A stretch of DNA of 64,000 nt from Eledone cirrhosa (taxonomy: Eukaryota; Mollusca; Cephalopoda; Octopoda; Eledonidae), in NCBI GenBank assembly GCA_964016885.1, contig OZ024749.1, positions 27,307,372-27,371,371 of the forward strand. The letters are read 5' to 3'. Each line of letters opens with the position of its first letter. Positions within the stretch are counted from its first letter, which is position 1. Shown here in pieces: positions 33,794-47,900 of this stretch. A model generated the notes under the pieces. The model ran no database searches. It saw only the letters and a list, made by a program, of their open reading frames with translations, and had not been told where the DNA came from. The translations under genes and the position numbers were made by a program.

Positions 33794-35126
33794 TCAAGTT
33801 GTTGCTGAAGAAGATTCCAGATATTTGCTACACCACTGGACAAAAGTCAGGGCAACATGCTGGAGCTTCCCTACAGTTGTCGACAAACTGGCCTGGATAT
33901 TCTCCACAGAGAAATCACCCCTGAAACATTGACAATAATTTAGAAATTACCAATAAGCCGCGATTTTCAACATCAACCTTGACATTGTCATTATAGTTGT
34001 TTTATGTGACTTTCTCAGCTATGAGTCACCACATAAATTACAGAGGGCTAAACAACATCTCTAAAGGTAATAGTTTTAGTGACTTACTCAGCTGTGTGTG
34101 ACCACAAAAGTGACCTAGGGTTAAACAACATCTAAAAAGGTAATAGATTTAGTGATACACTAAGCTATGTCTGACCACAAAAGTGACCTAGGGCTAAATA
34201 AAAAAGCAATAAAATATAATAGATTTAGTGATACACTGAGCTCTACCAAAAATACTTCCTTTTAAAAAACAGTGGGAACTTTCTGTCCAACCCAATATGT
34301 ATAACCACCGAGCTGACCTAGGGTTAAACAGTAACAACATCAAAAGGTTTAGTGACTTACTCTGCTATCTGTGTTGAGAGGAATGTGTAGAATTGTTGAC
34401 TGAAATAGGTGAGGTGCTGCCACAACCAATGACAATAGTCTTGGAGGAAAGAAACTGATAACCAGAAGGAAGCAATCAATTGGTCCCAAAATTCTGGTGA
34501 GGCATTGTACAGCTGGAATTGAGAGAGACATATTAGATAAGGTGTTGTACAGGTGGGATTGAGAGAACAAGAGGGATATATTAGGTAGCGTTATACAGGT
34601 AGGGTTGAGAGAGAGAGAGAGAGAGAGTTATACATATTAGACGAGGTGTTGTACAGGTGGGATTGAGGCCACTTACATCTTATTGAGAGGGTGGTCGGAA
34701 TATATACAAGGGTAATCCCAAAAGTAAGGTCTCCAAAGTGATGGGGACGCAGAGAAACTGTTCGTACGGCTGTTGGCAACACTGTTGTGATTGGTGCTTC
34801 CTTCACTCCCAAACAAGCATGCGCGCGCTTCGCTGGGATGCTCAATCTTGGCTTGGCAGCCGTTGAGAATGGAGCTCCCGTTGAACGCTACCGCCAAGTG
34901 CAAATTTCGCCCAGTTATATAGAGGGCAATCCCAAAAGTAAGGTCTCCTTCCAAGGAAAACATGCGTAAAGATCAGCAGATCACTCTGGATGCTCTCTGC
35001 ATTTTGGTTCCCGAGGTTTCCCGAAGCACCAGCCACAGGATTTTAACGGAAAAGTTGCAATATCGGAAGGAGACCTTACTTTTGGGATTGCCCTCGTATA
35101 TATATAGAGAGAGAGCGAGGGAGAAT

Positions 35127-35169
<43 letters not shown>

Positions 35170-35911
35170 AAGAGGGGGGGGAATATGGTAATATACAGAA
35201 AACAAGATAGAAGAAGAGAGTAGGAAAGTGACCTACCCACAGTTTTCATTCTTATAACTTTACATTTAACTCATGAAGGGGGGGGGGGGGGGGGGGGCAG
35301 ACAAAGAGAGAGAATATCTTACCCATAGTTTTCCTTCTAATAACTTTATATATAGCCAATGTCTTTCAGAAGCTGTGGCATCAGCAACATAGAGACTAAA
35401 TTCCTCTGTCCTTGTCCATGCTGTCAATAAATGGGGCTTCAAAGTTTTCTCAGCAACATTATAATATTCTATGAAATTTTCTTTTAGAAACCTATAACAA
35501 CAACAACAATTTCTTTAATAATAATTAATGATTTCTACTTTAGGCACAAGGCCAGCAATTTTGGAGGAGGGGAAAGTCGATTAAATCCACCCCAGTGCAT
35601 TACTGGTACTTTATTTTATCAACACCAGCAATTGACTGTTACTTTATTTTATCAACCTCCAGTACGTAATTGGTACATTATCAACACCAGTACTTGACTG
35701 GTACTATATTTTATCAACCTCCAGTACATAACTGGCACTTTACTTTTATAATTAAAATATATCAAACAATATACTTACACTCGAGTTTTGAAAGAGTAAA
35801 ATTCTATCCGCTGCCATGTCTGCATTGAGGCATCTAAAACACCGTTCCTCTCCAGAAACTGTACTGTCTGTGAACCTACACAACAGGGACAAAAATAGAT
35901 AGATAGGTGAT

Positions 35912-35951
<40 letters not shown>

Positions 35952-38900
35952 TATGTATGTAATAAGTAAACAGAAATAACTAAGCAAACAGTACAATGAA
36001 AAAATATATCAGTTTAATGCTTGAAATAATAGGAAAAGAGTTTCAACGTTTTGGACACTAGTCCTTTATCAGAAAAGAGAATGAGAAAAGGTGAACTTGA
36101 AAGAGTGAGAAGAGGACAGAATGGGGAAAAAAATTGAGAAAAAAACGTGCATATTTAGTCAGTCATACACACACACATATATACATATATGTGCATTCAT
36201 ATGTATATGTATATACATACACATTGACCTCTATTTTCTATGCTGGTATGGGTTGGACGGCTTGTCACATTCAGAGACTAGGTTACACTGGTCAGGGAAC
36301 CTCCACATCTTACTCATACATTCTATTTTGGCATGGTTTCTATGTCAAGAGGCCTTTCCTCACATCAGTCACTTTACAGAGTGTACTGCCTGCATTTTAT
36401 GAACACCAGCACTAGTGCACTAATGGTGCTATCAGTCATGGACTGGACTGGAGAAACCTTTCTAGGCTGGCGGTGGGGAATTGACACTTTCCCCCATGGT
36501 TCTGGGGATAGAAGGATAAGTAAGCTGTTATGGATAAGTAATGATCAGGAGGTGGCATTTTATCAAAAAGATCTGACAACCATATTTGTGCATGGAATAA
36601 AAATAAGGAAAATGAGATGACATTGCAAATACTACCTTTAAATTAAGGACAATCATCATCATTATTATCTAACATTTTTTTTCGCTGCTAGCAAAGGTAG
36701 GATGGGTTGTCACAGACTGATCCAGTATTCAAATGGGTTACTGACTTCTCAAATAGGCCAGGGGCACTCTACTGGATGCTCAAGTGGGGAAGGGGATGAG
36801 GTGGAGGTAGGGGATGCATCTGACTTTCAAAAGGTTCTTGTGCTCTATTAAGTGCATTTTATCAGGGAAACAAAACTAAGAAGGTTGTCATGTCTCTGAA
36901 ACATCTGAAGAGTCCTCCCGACCCTTTGTTTGGCACAATTTCTACAGCTGGATGCCCTTCTGTGATGAGATTTTACAAGTATTACTTTTAAAATAAGGAA
37001 GATCACCATCAGTATCACCGTTTAACATCTATTTTCCATGCTTTCATGGGTTAGATGGGTTGTAATGTTAAGAGACAAGTCAAGTCAGGTGGACACCTCC
37101 TGCTCATACAGATTTGATTTTTGCTTTGTTTCTATGTTTGGATACCTTTCCTAACACCAAACATGTTACAGTGTGAACAGGGTGCTTTTTATCATGACAC
37201 CAAAACAACCATCTAACAGAGTGGACTAGGTGCTGTTTATCGTATCACCTGAATGACCACCATACAGGATGGACTGGGTACTTTTTGTCATGTCACCAGC
37301 ATGACCACTAGCAGGGAAAACTGGGTGCTTTTAGTCATATCACCAGCACAACTACATTAGAAGCTGGACTGGGTACTTTTTTTTTGTCTTGTCACCAGCA
37401 TGGCCACCTTACAGAGTGAACTAAGTGCTTTTGTTGTAATAGCATCACTGTTGGAGGGCAGGTGTGGTGTATGTTCAGATTTCCATGCTTGTATGCATGG
37501 GTTGGGGAAAGGAGAGTGAAATCTCGGGTGGGATACTTAGTTGTTGTGGGGAGGAGGGTTGAAAAATTAAGATTGGAGAAAGTGTTTGAATGGAGGGTGG
37601 GCAAGATTGGTGCAGATTAATGACTTCTACATCATCATCATCATCATCAACGTTTAACGTCCGTGTTCCACGCTTGCATGGGTTTGGACGGGGCTAGTCC
37701 CACTTGAGGCAAGAGTGATTGTCTTGCTCGCATAGGACTGTCTGGCAGGTTTTCTACAGTTGGATGCCCTTCCTAACACCAACCACATTTACAGTGTGGG
37801 TCTGGGAGGTTTTTACCGTGTTGCCTACACGGCCACATTACAGCGTGGACTGTGTGTTTTTTTGTCGTGACACCTACACGATCTCATTTGTTTCGGCCTG
37901 GATGGCGCGGCACCAACATAACTTTACATAGAACGGGGTGGTGTGGATGGGGTGGGGGTGGGGGTGGTGTATTTTGTTAGAGATGCCTACTGGCTGGACA
38001 TGTTTGTAACAACATGTGCACATAGGAAGATGTAATGAGATATTGCTAACGTTACCTTTAAAACTGCCACCAAGGTAAACATCAATGAAAAACAATGACA
38101 CCAGAGATGAAATGATGAATAAAACAACATAGGACCAAGGAAACTGGGGTTGTGTCATTTTCTGCATCAAATCCTGCAAAAAAAAGAAGACCCTTATATA
38201 TATATATAGATAGATATATATATATATATAGATATATATATATATATATAGATGTGGAGATTTGTATTCTAGCAGGCTGTTTCAATTGATGAAATTGTGA
38301 GTAACATTTTCATATGTTAATTTGTCGATACAATAACTACATTGTTTTCATAGCTTAGGCTTCTGGATGGGAATCTTATATTACAATTAATCCTGTGTGT
38401 GTGTGTGCTCCAAACAAATTGTAAACAACGAGATCGAAATTACTGGATATCAATCTAAACTCTTATTATATGCGTGCGTGTCTCACAAAATCAATTTATT
38501 ACCTTCCTTGGATTATACTAATCTACTTCTCATATACATACACACGATTGATATAAATAATCACATATATAGCTGGAAAAAATTTAGATTTTAAATCATT
38601 TTTAATTCTTTACACATGTTTCAAGGGCATTATGAAATTCGGATTGGCAGTATTGGTAGAGAGTCGGTGGCCATGCTTTGACGCATAGAGTTACGGCCCT
38701 TGCTATTCTGAGTTCAAATCCCGCCATGCTTCCATGTTTGGAATTTCTTCTCTAGCTCGGCCATTGATTCAGCTATGAGCGTTAGATCATCTGCGTATAG
38801 GAGTTCCCATGGGCAGCCGGTCTTGAACTCCTCTGTTATAGCCTGAAGGGCAATAATAAATAGTAGGGGGCTAAGAACAGAGCCCTGATGGACACTAACT

Positions 38901-41900
38901 TTTACGTTAAACTCTTCACTATATTCGTTGTTAATTCTAACCTTGCTGACTGTTTCTTTATACATGGCTTGTATAGCTCTCACAAGCCATTCATCTACAC
39001 CTAGTTTTCTAAGAGCCCACCAGATAATGGAACGGGGGACTCTGTCGAAGGCTTTCTCCAAGTCGACAAAAGTTAAGTATAGGGGTTTACTTTTAGCTAG
39101 GTACTTCTCCTGTAGTTGTCGTACAATGAAAAGAGCGTCTGTGGTACTTTTGCCTGACACAAACCCGAATTGCATTTCATCTAGATCAATTCTCTCTCTG
39201 ATTAGTTGCGCTATTACTTTTTCCGTGACCTTCATGACCTGGTCGATTAATTTAATGCCTCTATAGTTACTCCTATCTAGGGTGTCTCCTTTACCCTTGT
39301 AACAGTTAACGATGATGCTGCTACGCCAGTCCTTCGGATATATATCATCATCATTTCATTTACGTCCGCTTTTCCCTGCTTGCAAGGGTGGGACGGGAAC
39401 TGATTCTGGCTTGATTTCTACAGCTGGATGCCCTTCCTAACACCAACCTCATTTACAGTGAGTGCTGGGTGCTTTTTTGCCGTGGCACCTCCACGACCAC
39501 TTTGCAGTGGAAAGATAGGGACCCCAGTCCCTATCACCTCATTTCTACAGCTGAGTAAACTGGAGCAATGTGAAATAAAGTGTCTTGCTCAAGGAAACAA
39601 CACATCACCCGGTCCGAGAATTGAACTCACAACCTTTCGATTGCAAGGCCAATGCCCTAACCACTAAGCCATGTGCCTCCATATATATCATCGGTTTTAC
39701 ATTCACAACTTTTCAATTCTAGCATGGGTTGAACAGATTTGAGACAATATTTTACAACCAGATGCCCTGTCAAGTAGGGATATATATATATATATATATA
39801 TATATGTAGAAGTTTGTATTTTATCTGATGAAAGCGCACTAAGGTTGGCTTGGTTGCTCTTGAAATATATATAATAAAATAAATATGGTTTTATAAATAT
39901 AGTTTCCATTTATTTAATATCACGGTATATATATATATATATATATATGCATGTGTTTGTATATGTACATATACAAACACCCTTCTATTGCTTGTCATTA
40001 AACACAGTGTACTAAAAACTAGATGAAATTACTGATGTACACTCCCCATCTACAAATCCCAACATGAAAATCAGGTGTCCTTCCCCTTTATCCACTACTT
40101 ACCTTACATATGGACATTGATGGATCTTTGGAACCTTTCACTGATAAATCAGAACTAGTCACAGAGAAAGAGCGAAGTGTATCATGTAGTTGTTTCTGGT
40201 TCACTTCTCTGGATATTTTTTTCCAATTCTCAAACAAACAAGTCATCAGAATTCTAGAAAAAGAAAGAAATCATCATCGACATCGTTTAACCCTTTAGCA
40301 CTTAAACAGGCCATATCCGGCCGGAATTCTCTCACCTCTTTCTGTTCAAATCAGCCATAATTCGCTGTTCATACTTATGTTAAGGTATTGTTCTCAAAGT
40401 AAATCATATCAAAATCTTGAAGATTCGATATTATATGAGATAAAGTGTTTATCATGAAAATACAATAGTATATGTTGAAGGGATAATGTCTTTTTTTGAC
40501 AACTAGCAAGAGTTGGATGAATCTTCAGAGTCAGAACTCAAGCGGTGCTACTGAAGTGCCAGTTTTAAGCTCATATGTTATGGCCAGAAGGATAATGATT
40601 TAATCAGAAGTGGACTGAGGACTAAGCCGTGGTGGACTCCCACCTGCACTTCAAATTAAATCACTGTACTCATTGCCAACTCTCATCTTGCTGGTTTCAC
40701 CTCTATATATCACTCATATGCCATCCCCTCCCCAAGACATTTTGTCTACACCTAGCTTCCCTAATGCCTACCAGATTACGAGCAGGATGGGGGGAGGGGG
40801 GCACAATCGAAGTCCTTCTCTAAAATAAAGCAAAACAAATAAAACTACCAACAACATCATCATCACCATCGCTATTTTAGATATTGATTTATCAGCCATT
40901 AAAATGAGCTTACAATATACAGCACCTAAACCTATTCATAACATTTAGAATTTGTTCCTCATTGCAAAAGTGAAAAATTGGTAGAGACACTAGGGCGTAA
41001 GATTAAAACTGCCTTGGTATTTGTTCTGGCTCACTGCAATCTGAGTTCAAATCTCTCCAAGGTCAACTTTGCCTTTTTATTATTTCAAAGTCAATAAATA
41101 AAGTGCCAGTCCAGTACTGGAGTCAATTCTTCCTGTCTCTAACACGTTGTGTCTCTTTCTTTCTGAGGAAGAAATCAGCTGTTCCAGCCTGAGAGGGGGA
41201 GGGGATGGGTTTCATCAGGAATTAGGGGTCATTTGTATTCCTTCTTCATTGCAGTTGGAATTTTTTAAGACTGGCTGCAGTACTAAAGACTACTACCACA
41301 TTGCAACATTTCTGCTTGTGAAATCCATGACACCAACAATCTCTTGGTCTGCTAGAAATATCACCCAAACCTCCCTCAAATCACACAACAACAACAAGCA
41401 TTTTAAGGTCATTTTCCCCTGCTAAACTATGGGTTAGTCTTGTGTGGCCTCATGACAGGCTTAATACTCATCATAGGGTCCTTTTTAAAGCAATGTTTTA
41501 TAGCTGGAATCCCTTCATGATGCCAACTCTTTTAGTTGCATCTTACAACATACAGGGATACTGTGTAGCTATTCTAAACTACACACTACCTGCAATTAAA
41601 CATCAAAGGAATAGTGAATTGTCAGGTAAAATAACAACCTACCCAGACTGTTTCATGTGTTTTGGATACATTTGCTGCCACAGACTAAAACAATGGTCAT
41701 CTTTCAAGAGGCACCGCACCAAACTGGCCAGTAGCTACAACAAAACAACAACAAACTGTTCAGTAACTGCAACAACAATAATGTGCTCAGTGACTACAAC
41801 AAACTGTTCAGCAGCAACAAAATCAATGCAGAGGATTTTGAAGAAAATCCCCAGAGAAAAATTCCCCAACTCTAACCTATGCCCACACCAATCATTGATG

Positions 41901-44900
41901 TCACCTTAGTGGACAAATTTTTCTTTGCAAAAATCAGCCTTGAGAGTCACCATAAGCAATCATGGATGAGAAAATTTATAAGAAGAAAAAAATATACTCG
42001 GAAACGAGGAAGAGCTAAAGACAACATTTGTATATTCTACTATATATTCTGATATAATATTGTATATTCCAACCAACACGACGACCTCATAGGTGGATTG
42101 GATGCTCTTTTGTCATGACACCAGTTTCACCACTTTACAGGATAGACTGGGTGCTTTTTTTGTCATGGCACTAGTGTGACTTTGTTGTGGAACCAGCAGG
42201 ACCACATTACAAGATGAATTAGTTCTTTTTATCGTGGCACCAGCACTACCACCTTACAAGGTGGACTAGGTGCTATTGTCGTGGTACCAGCATGACCACC
42301 TTACAGGGTGGATTAGGTACTTTTGTCATGGCACCAGCACTGCTACTGTACAGGATGGGATCAATGCTTTTTGTTACGACACCAGAGTGACGTGAGTGTG
42401 TGTGTGTGTGTGTATATATAATCATTACTTTAACATCTATTTTTATGCTTACATGGGTTAGCTGAGTTGTCATATTCTGAGAATAGAAAGGTCAGATGAC
42501 TGCCTTACTCATACGTTTCAATCTGGGCCTCCATGGCTGGATACCCTTCAAATGCCAACTATATTGCAGTAAATATGTATTTTATATTCCAATATAAATA
42601 TTATATACTCTATTATACATTCTATTTATATGTGGAAGGATGAAATACTAAAATTCCCTCTTAAACATCCATTCTAGGAAGAACAATCATGCTCAGAGTT
42701 GCTGAAGCATGGAACAAACTACCTGCATCAATTGTTAGCAGTCAGGACACTGCATCCTTCAAAACCTCCATGCTTCCCAAAATTCGCCAACACTACACAT
42801 GATATTCCCCCCTCCATACACACACACCCATGTATCTGTGTATATCATGACTCATACAGTTCACTTTCATGACATTTGTACATTATCCTATGTACTTTAC
42901 ATGCACCTGAGCACTGTACACAATAATTTCATTATTATTATTATTATATTAAAGACAGAAATATTTAAGTCTAACTTTCCCTCAGTAATTCATCCATGCA
43001 AGAAAATAAAACTAAATTGTTATCATCATCATCCCGCATAAAATTTACCTCTGTTTTCAAGGCTTGAGAGCAGGTGGAATTCAATCTCGTTAGGTACGAT
43101 GGGAAAAAACTTCGTAACGTTTTCTCTGGATTTGGTCCATATGTAATTATCTTAACAATAAGAAAACACAATTAGTGAATGAGAGTGTAACGACAGGAGG
43201 AGGGGGGTAATTGGAGAAATAAGACACTTATGGATTGGAATAGAAAACAATGGAATAAGAACAATAAAAAATCAAAACTAAATACAAAATATTTAATCAA
43301 AACTGAAGACTTCTCAATTAAAATATACCGTTTAACATCTATTTTCCATACTTCACAGGTTAGATGGGTTGTCATGTTATGAAGCTAGACAAGTCAAATG
43401 ACCATTTCCTGTTCATAAAATCCATTTATTTTACTTGGGTTTCTATGGCTGGATGCCTTTCTTAACACCAACAATATTACAGCATGTGCTAGGCGCTGTT
43501 TTCATAACTTCCACCACAACAATCTTACAGGATAGACTGGGCGCTTTTTGTAATGGCCTGGTGAAGAGGCAGAATTGTTAGAACATAGAATGCTTTGTGG
43601 CATATTCGCTTTGGCCTTCTGCACTCTGAGTTCAAATCCCACCAAGCTTTGCCTTACATCCTTTCAAAATCAAATAATGTACCAGTCACATACAGGGGCC
43701 GATTCTTCCTCTATATCCTTCTCTCTCTGGAAGAGATCAGCTGTGTTCCGACCTAGATAGGGATGGGCTCCGTTAGTTTTAAATACTCAAGACATGCCGT
43801 ACATCACTACAGCACCCACTGAAATTAAGGACCCATGGCTAAAAAAGAAATGAAAACGGAAGAAAAAAAATTATTTACCTTCAATTTTGCATTTAGAATT
43901 TTTAATTTTTTGCGTAAATCATTTTGTATATTGATGTTGGTATTATAGATTAAATCCAGGATGTAGAAATACTCTTTCGTAGAGATTACGCCGTACGCAG
44001 ATGACAGATTCTTGTGAATACTGAAGAAAAATATATTAATTTATTAGATTAAATATACTAGATTAAATCTAAATAAATCTTCAATTACAAAAACCTTTTG
44101 AATAAAATATAATGGAATGCACCCAGAAGACTCTGTAAAGCAGTGGATACTAAACCAAAACAATGCAGAGAGAACTCTTTAGTCTTGTTGAAGAAGTAAC
44201 AAACTCTTTGCTGGTACCACTGAATACACTGTAATGTGGTAGAGTCTGAACCCAGACAATGCAAGGTTAAGAGAACCCTTTAATCTTGTTTAGGACCTGG
44301 CTCTAGTGTTGATGCTATGATAAAAAGCTCCCAGTACACTCTGTAAAGTTGTAAAGTCATTGACATTAGGAAAATCACCCAGCCCTAGCAACCATGTCAA
44401 AATCAAACAGAACATGTAACTGATACTATGATCCTCAACTGATCTAGACCCATCAAACTCTTACAAACATGGAAAGCAGACTTAAAGTGATGACAATGGT
44501 GGGTCCTCCATTATTTCAACAAAGGGCATTTAGTTGTGACATTATCTGTACATCCTACTTATTAAATCAAAGTAAAAGTGATTGAGTATTCCACAGACAT
44601 GTCATGTGTACCCTTAATGTATTCTCCGTGTCACACAATATGTAACAAAGAGACCCCTTTCCAGTTACAGATACAATCCATCTGACAGGCTTCTTCAAAG
44701 TTTTCTTTGGGGCCCAAGTTTGTTGACTTCCTTGTGGTGGGCTTTGGAAACTGGTCACTGACCTCTGATCTAGGTCAGGTGAACAACAACAGTTTTCCTA
44801 TTTCAATTGTTTTGTGTCTACAGTTGAATAATTTGAATACTTGTCTACATATGACAAACATATGTCAATGTATTCTGGTATACATGTCAAACTACTCTAG

Positions 44901-47900
44901 TGTATGTCACAATCTACACTAGTGTGTGACACAATGAACTCTGGCATATGTCACAATCTACTGTAGTATATGTCACAATCTAATGTAGTATATGTCACAA
45001 TCTACTCTGGTATGTCACAATCTACAGTGGTATTTATGTCACAATCTACTCTGGTATATGTCACAATCTACAGTGGTATGTCACAATCTACTGTGGTATA
45101 TGTCACAATCTACTGTGGTATATGTCATGATCTACTGTGGTATTTATGTCACAATCTACTCTGGTATATGTCATAATCTACTGTGGTATGTCACAATCTA
45201 CTGTGGTATATGTCACAATCTACTGTGGTATATGTCATGATCTACTGTGGTATATGTCACAATCTACTGTGGTATATGTCATGATCTACTGTGGTATATG
45301 TCACAATCTACTGTGGTATATGTCATGATCTACTGTGGTATATGTCACAATCTACTGTGGTATATGTCATGATCTACTGTGGTATATGTCACAATCTACT
45401 GTGGTATATGTCATGATCTACTGTGGTATATGTCACAATCTACTGTGGTATATGTCATGATCTACTGTGGTATATGTCACAATCTACTGTGGTATATGTC
45501 ATGATCTACTCTGGTATATGTCACAATCTACTGTGGTATATGTCATGATCTACTGTGGTATATGTCACAATCTACTGTGGTATATGTCATGATCTACTGT
45601 GGTATATGTCACAATCTACTCTGGTATATGTCATAATCTACTGTGGTATGTCACAATCTACTGTGGTATATGTCATGATCTACTGTGGTATATGTCACGA
45701 TCTACTGTGGTATATGTCACAATCTACTGTGGTATATGTCATGATCTACTGTGGTATATGCCATGATCTACTGTGGTATATGTCACAATCTACTGTGGTA
45801 TATGTCATGATCTACTGTGGTATATGTCACAATCTACTGTGGTATATGTCATGATCTACTGTGGTATATGTCACAATCTACTGTGGTATATGTCATGATC
45901 TACTGTGGTATATGTCACAATCTACTCTGGTATATGTCATAATCTACTGTGGTATGTCACAATCTACTGTGGTATATGTCATGATCTACTGTGGTATATG
46001 TCACGATCTACTGTGGTATATGTCACAATCTACTGTGGTATATGTCATGATCTACTGTGGTATATGCCATGATCTACTGTGGTATGTATGTCACAATCTA
46101 CTGTGGTATATGCCATGATCTACTCTGGTATATGTCACAATCTACTGTGGTATATGTCACAATCTATTGTGGTATATGTCACAATCTACTGTGGTATATG
46201 TCAATCTACTGTGGTATATGCCATGATCTACTGTGGTATATGCCATGATCTACTCTGGTATATGTCACAATCTACTGTGGTATATGTCATGATCTACTGT
46301 GGTATATGTCATGATCTACTGTGGTATATGTCAATCTACTTTGGTATATGTCACAATCTACTGTGGTATATGTCACAATCTACTGTGGTATGTGTCATGA
46401 TCTACTGTGGTATATGTTATGATCTACTGTGGTATATGCCATGATCTACTGTGGTATATGTCATGATCTACTGTGGTATATGTCATGATCTACTGTGGTA
46501 TATGTCATGATCTACTGTGGTATATGTCATGATCTACTGTGGTATATGTCATGATCTACTGTGGTATGTATGTCATGATCTACTGTGGTATATGCCATGA
46601 TCTACTGTGGTATATGTCATCATCTACTGTGGTATATGTCATCATCTACTGTGGTATATGTCATCTACTGCGGTATATGCCATGATCTACTGTGGTATAT
46701 GTCACAATCTACTGTGGTATATGTCACAATCTACTGTGGTATATGTCATCATCTACTGTGGTATATGTCATCATCTACTGTGGTATATGTCATCATCTAC
46801 TGTGGTATATGTCATCTACTGTGGTATATGTCATCATCTACTGTGGTATATGTCATGATCTACTGTGGTATATGTCACAATCTACTGTGGTATATGTCAT
46901 CATCTACTGTGGTATATGTCATGATCTACTGTGGTATATGTCATCATCTACTGTGGTATATGTCATGATCTACTGTGGTATATGTCATGATCTACTGTGG
47001 TATATGTCATGATCTACTGTGGTATATGCCATGATCTACTGTGGTATGTATGTCATGATCTACTGTGGTATATGCCATGATCTACTGTGGTATATGTCAT
47101 GATCTACTGTGGTATATGTCATGATCTACTGTGGTATGTATGTCATGATCTACTGTGGTATATGCCATGATCTACTGTGGTATATGTCATGATCTACTGT
47201 GGTATGTATGTCATGATCTACTGTGGTATATGCCATGATCTACTGTGGTATGTATGTCATGATCTACTGTGGTATATGTCATGATCTACTGTGGTATATG
47301 TCACAATCTACTGTGGTATATGTCACAATCTACTGTGGTATATGTCACAATCTACTGTGGTATATGTCATGATCTACTGTGGTATATGTCACAATCTACT
47401 GTGGTATATGTCATGATCTACTGTGGTATGTGTCATGATCTACTGTGGTATATGTCACAATCTACTGTGGTATGTGTCATGATCTACTGTGGTATATGTC
47501 ACAATCTACTGTGGTATATGTCATGATCTACTGTGGTATGTGTCATGATCTACTGTGGTATATGTCACAATCTACTGTGGTATATGTCATGATCTACTGT
47601 GGTATATGTCATGATCTACTGTGGTATATGTCATGATCTACTGTGGTATATGTCACAATCTACTGTGGTATATGTCACAATCTACTGTGGTATGTGTCAT
47701 GATCTACTGTGGTATATGTCACGATCTACTGTGGTATACGCCATGATCTACTGTGGTATATGTCATGATCTACTTTGGTATATGTCACGATCTACTGTGG
47801 TATATGCCATGATCTATTGTGGTATATGTCATGATCTACTGTGGTATATGTCATGATCTACTTTGGTATATGTCACGATCTACTGTGGTATATGTCATGA

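Noticed and set aside
44567..44758. 63-codon - strand frame containing LKKPVRWIVSVTGKGSLCYI
   Set aside because: No recognisable family and no splice link to TMEM214 phases; the TMEM214 protein is continuous without it.
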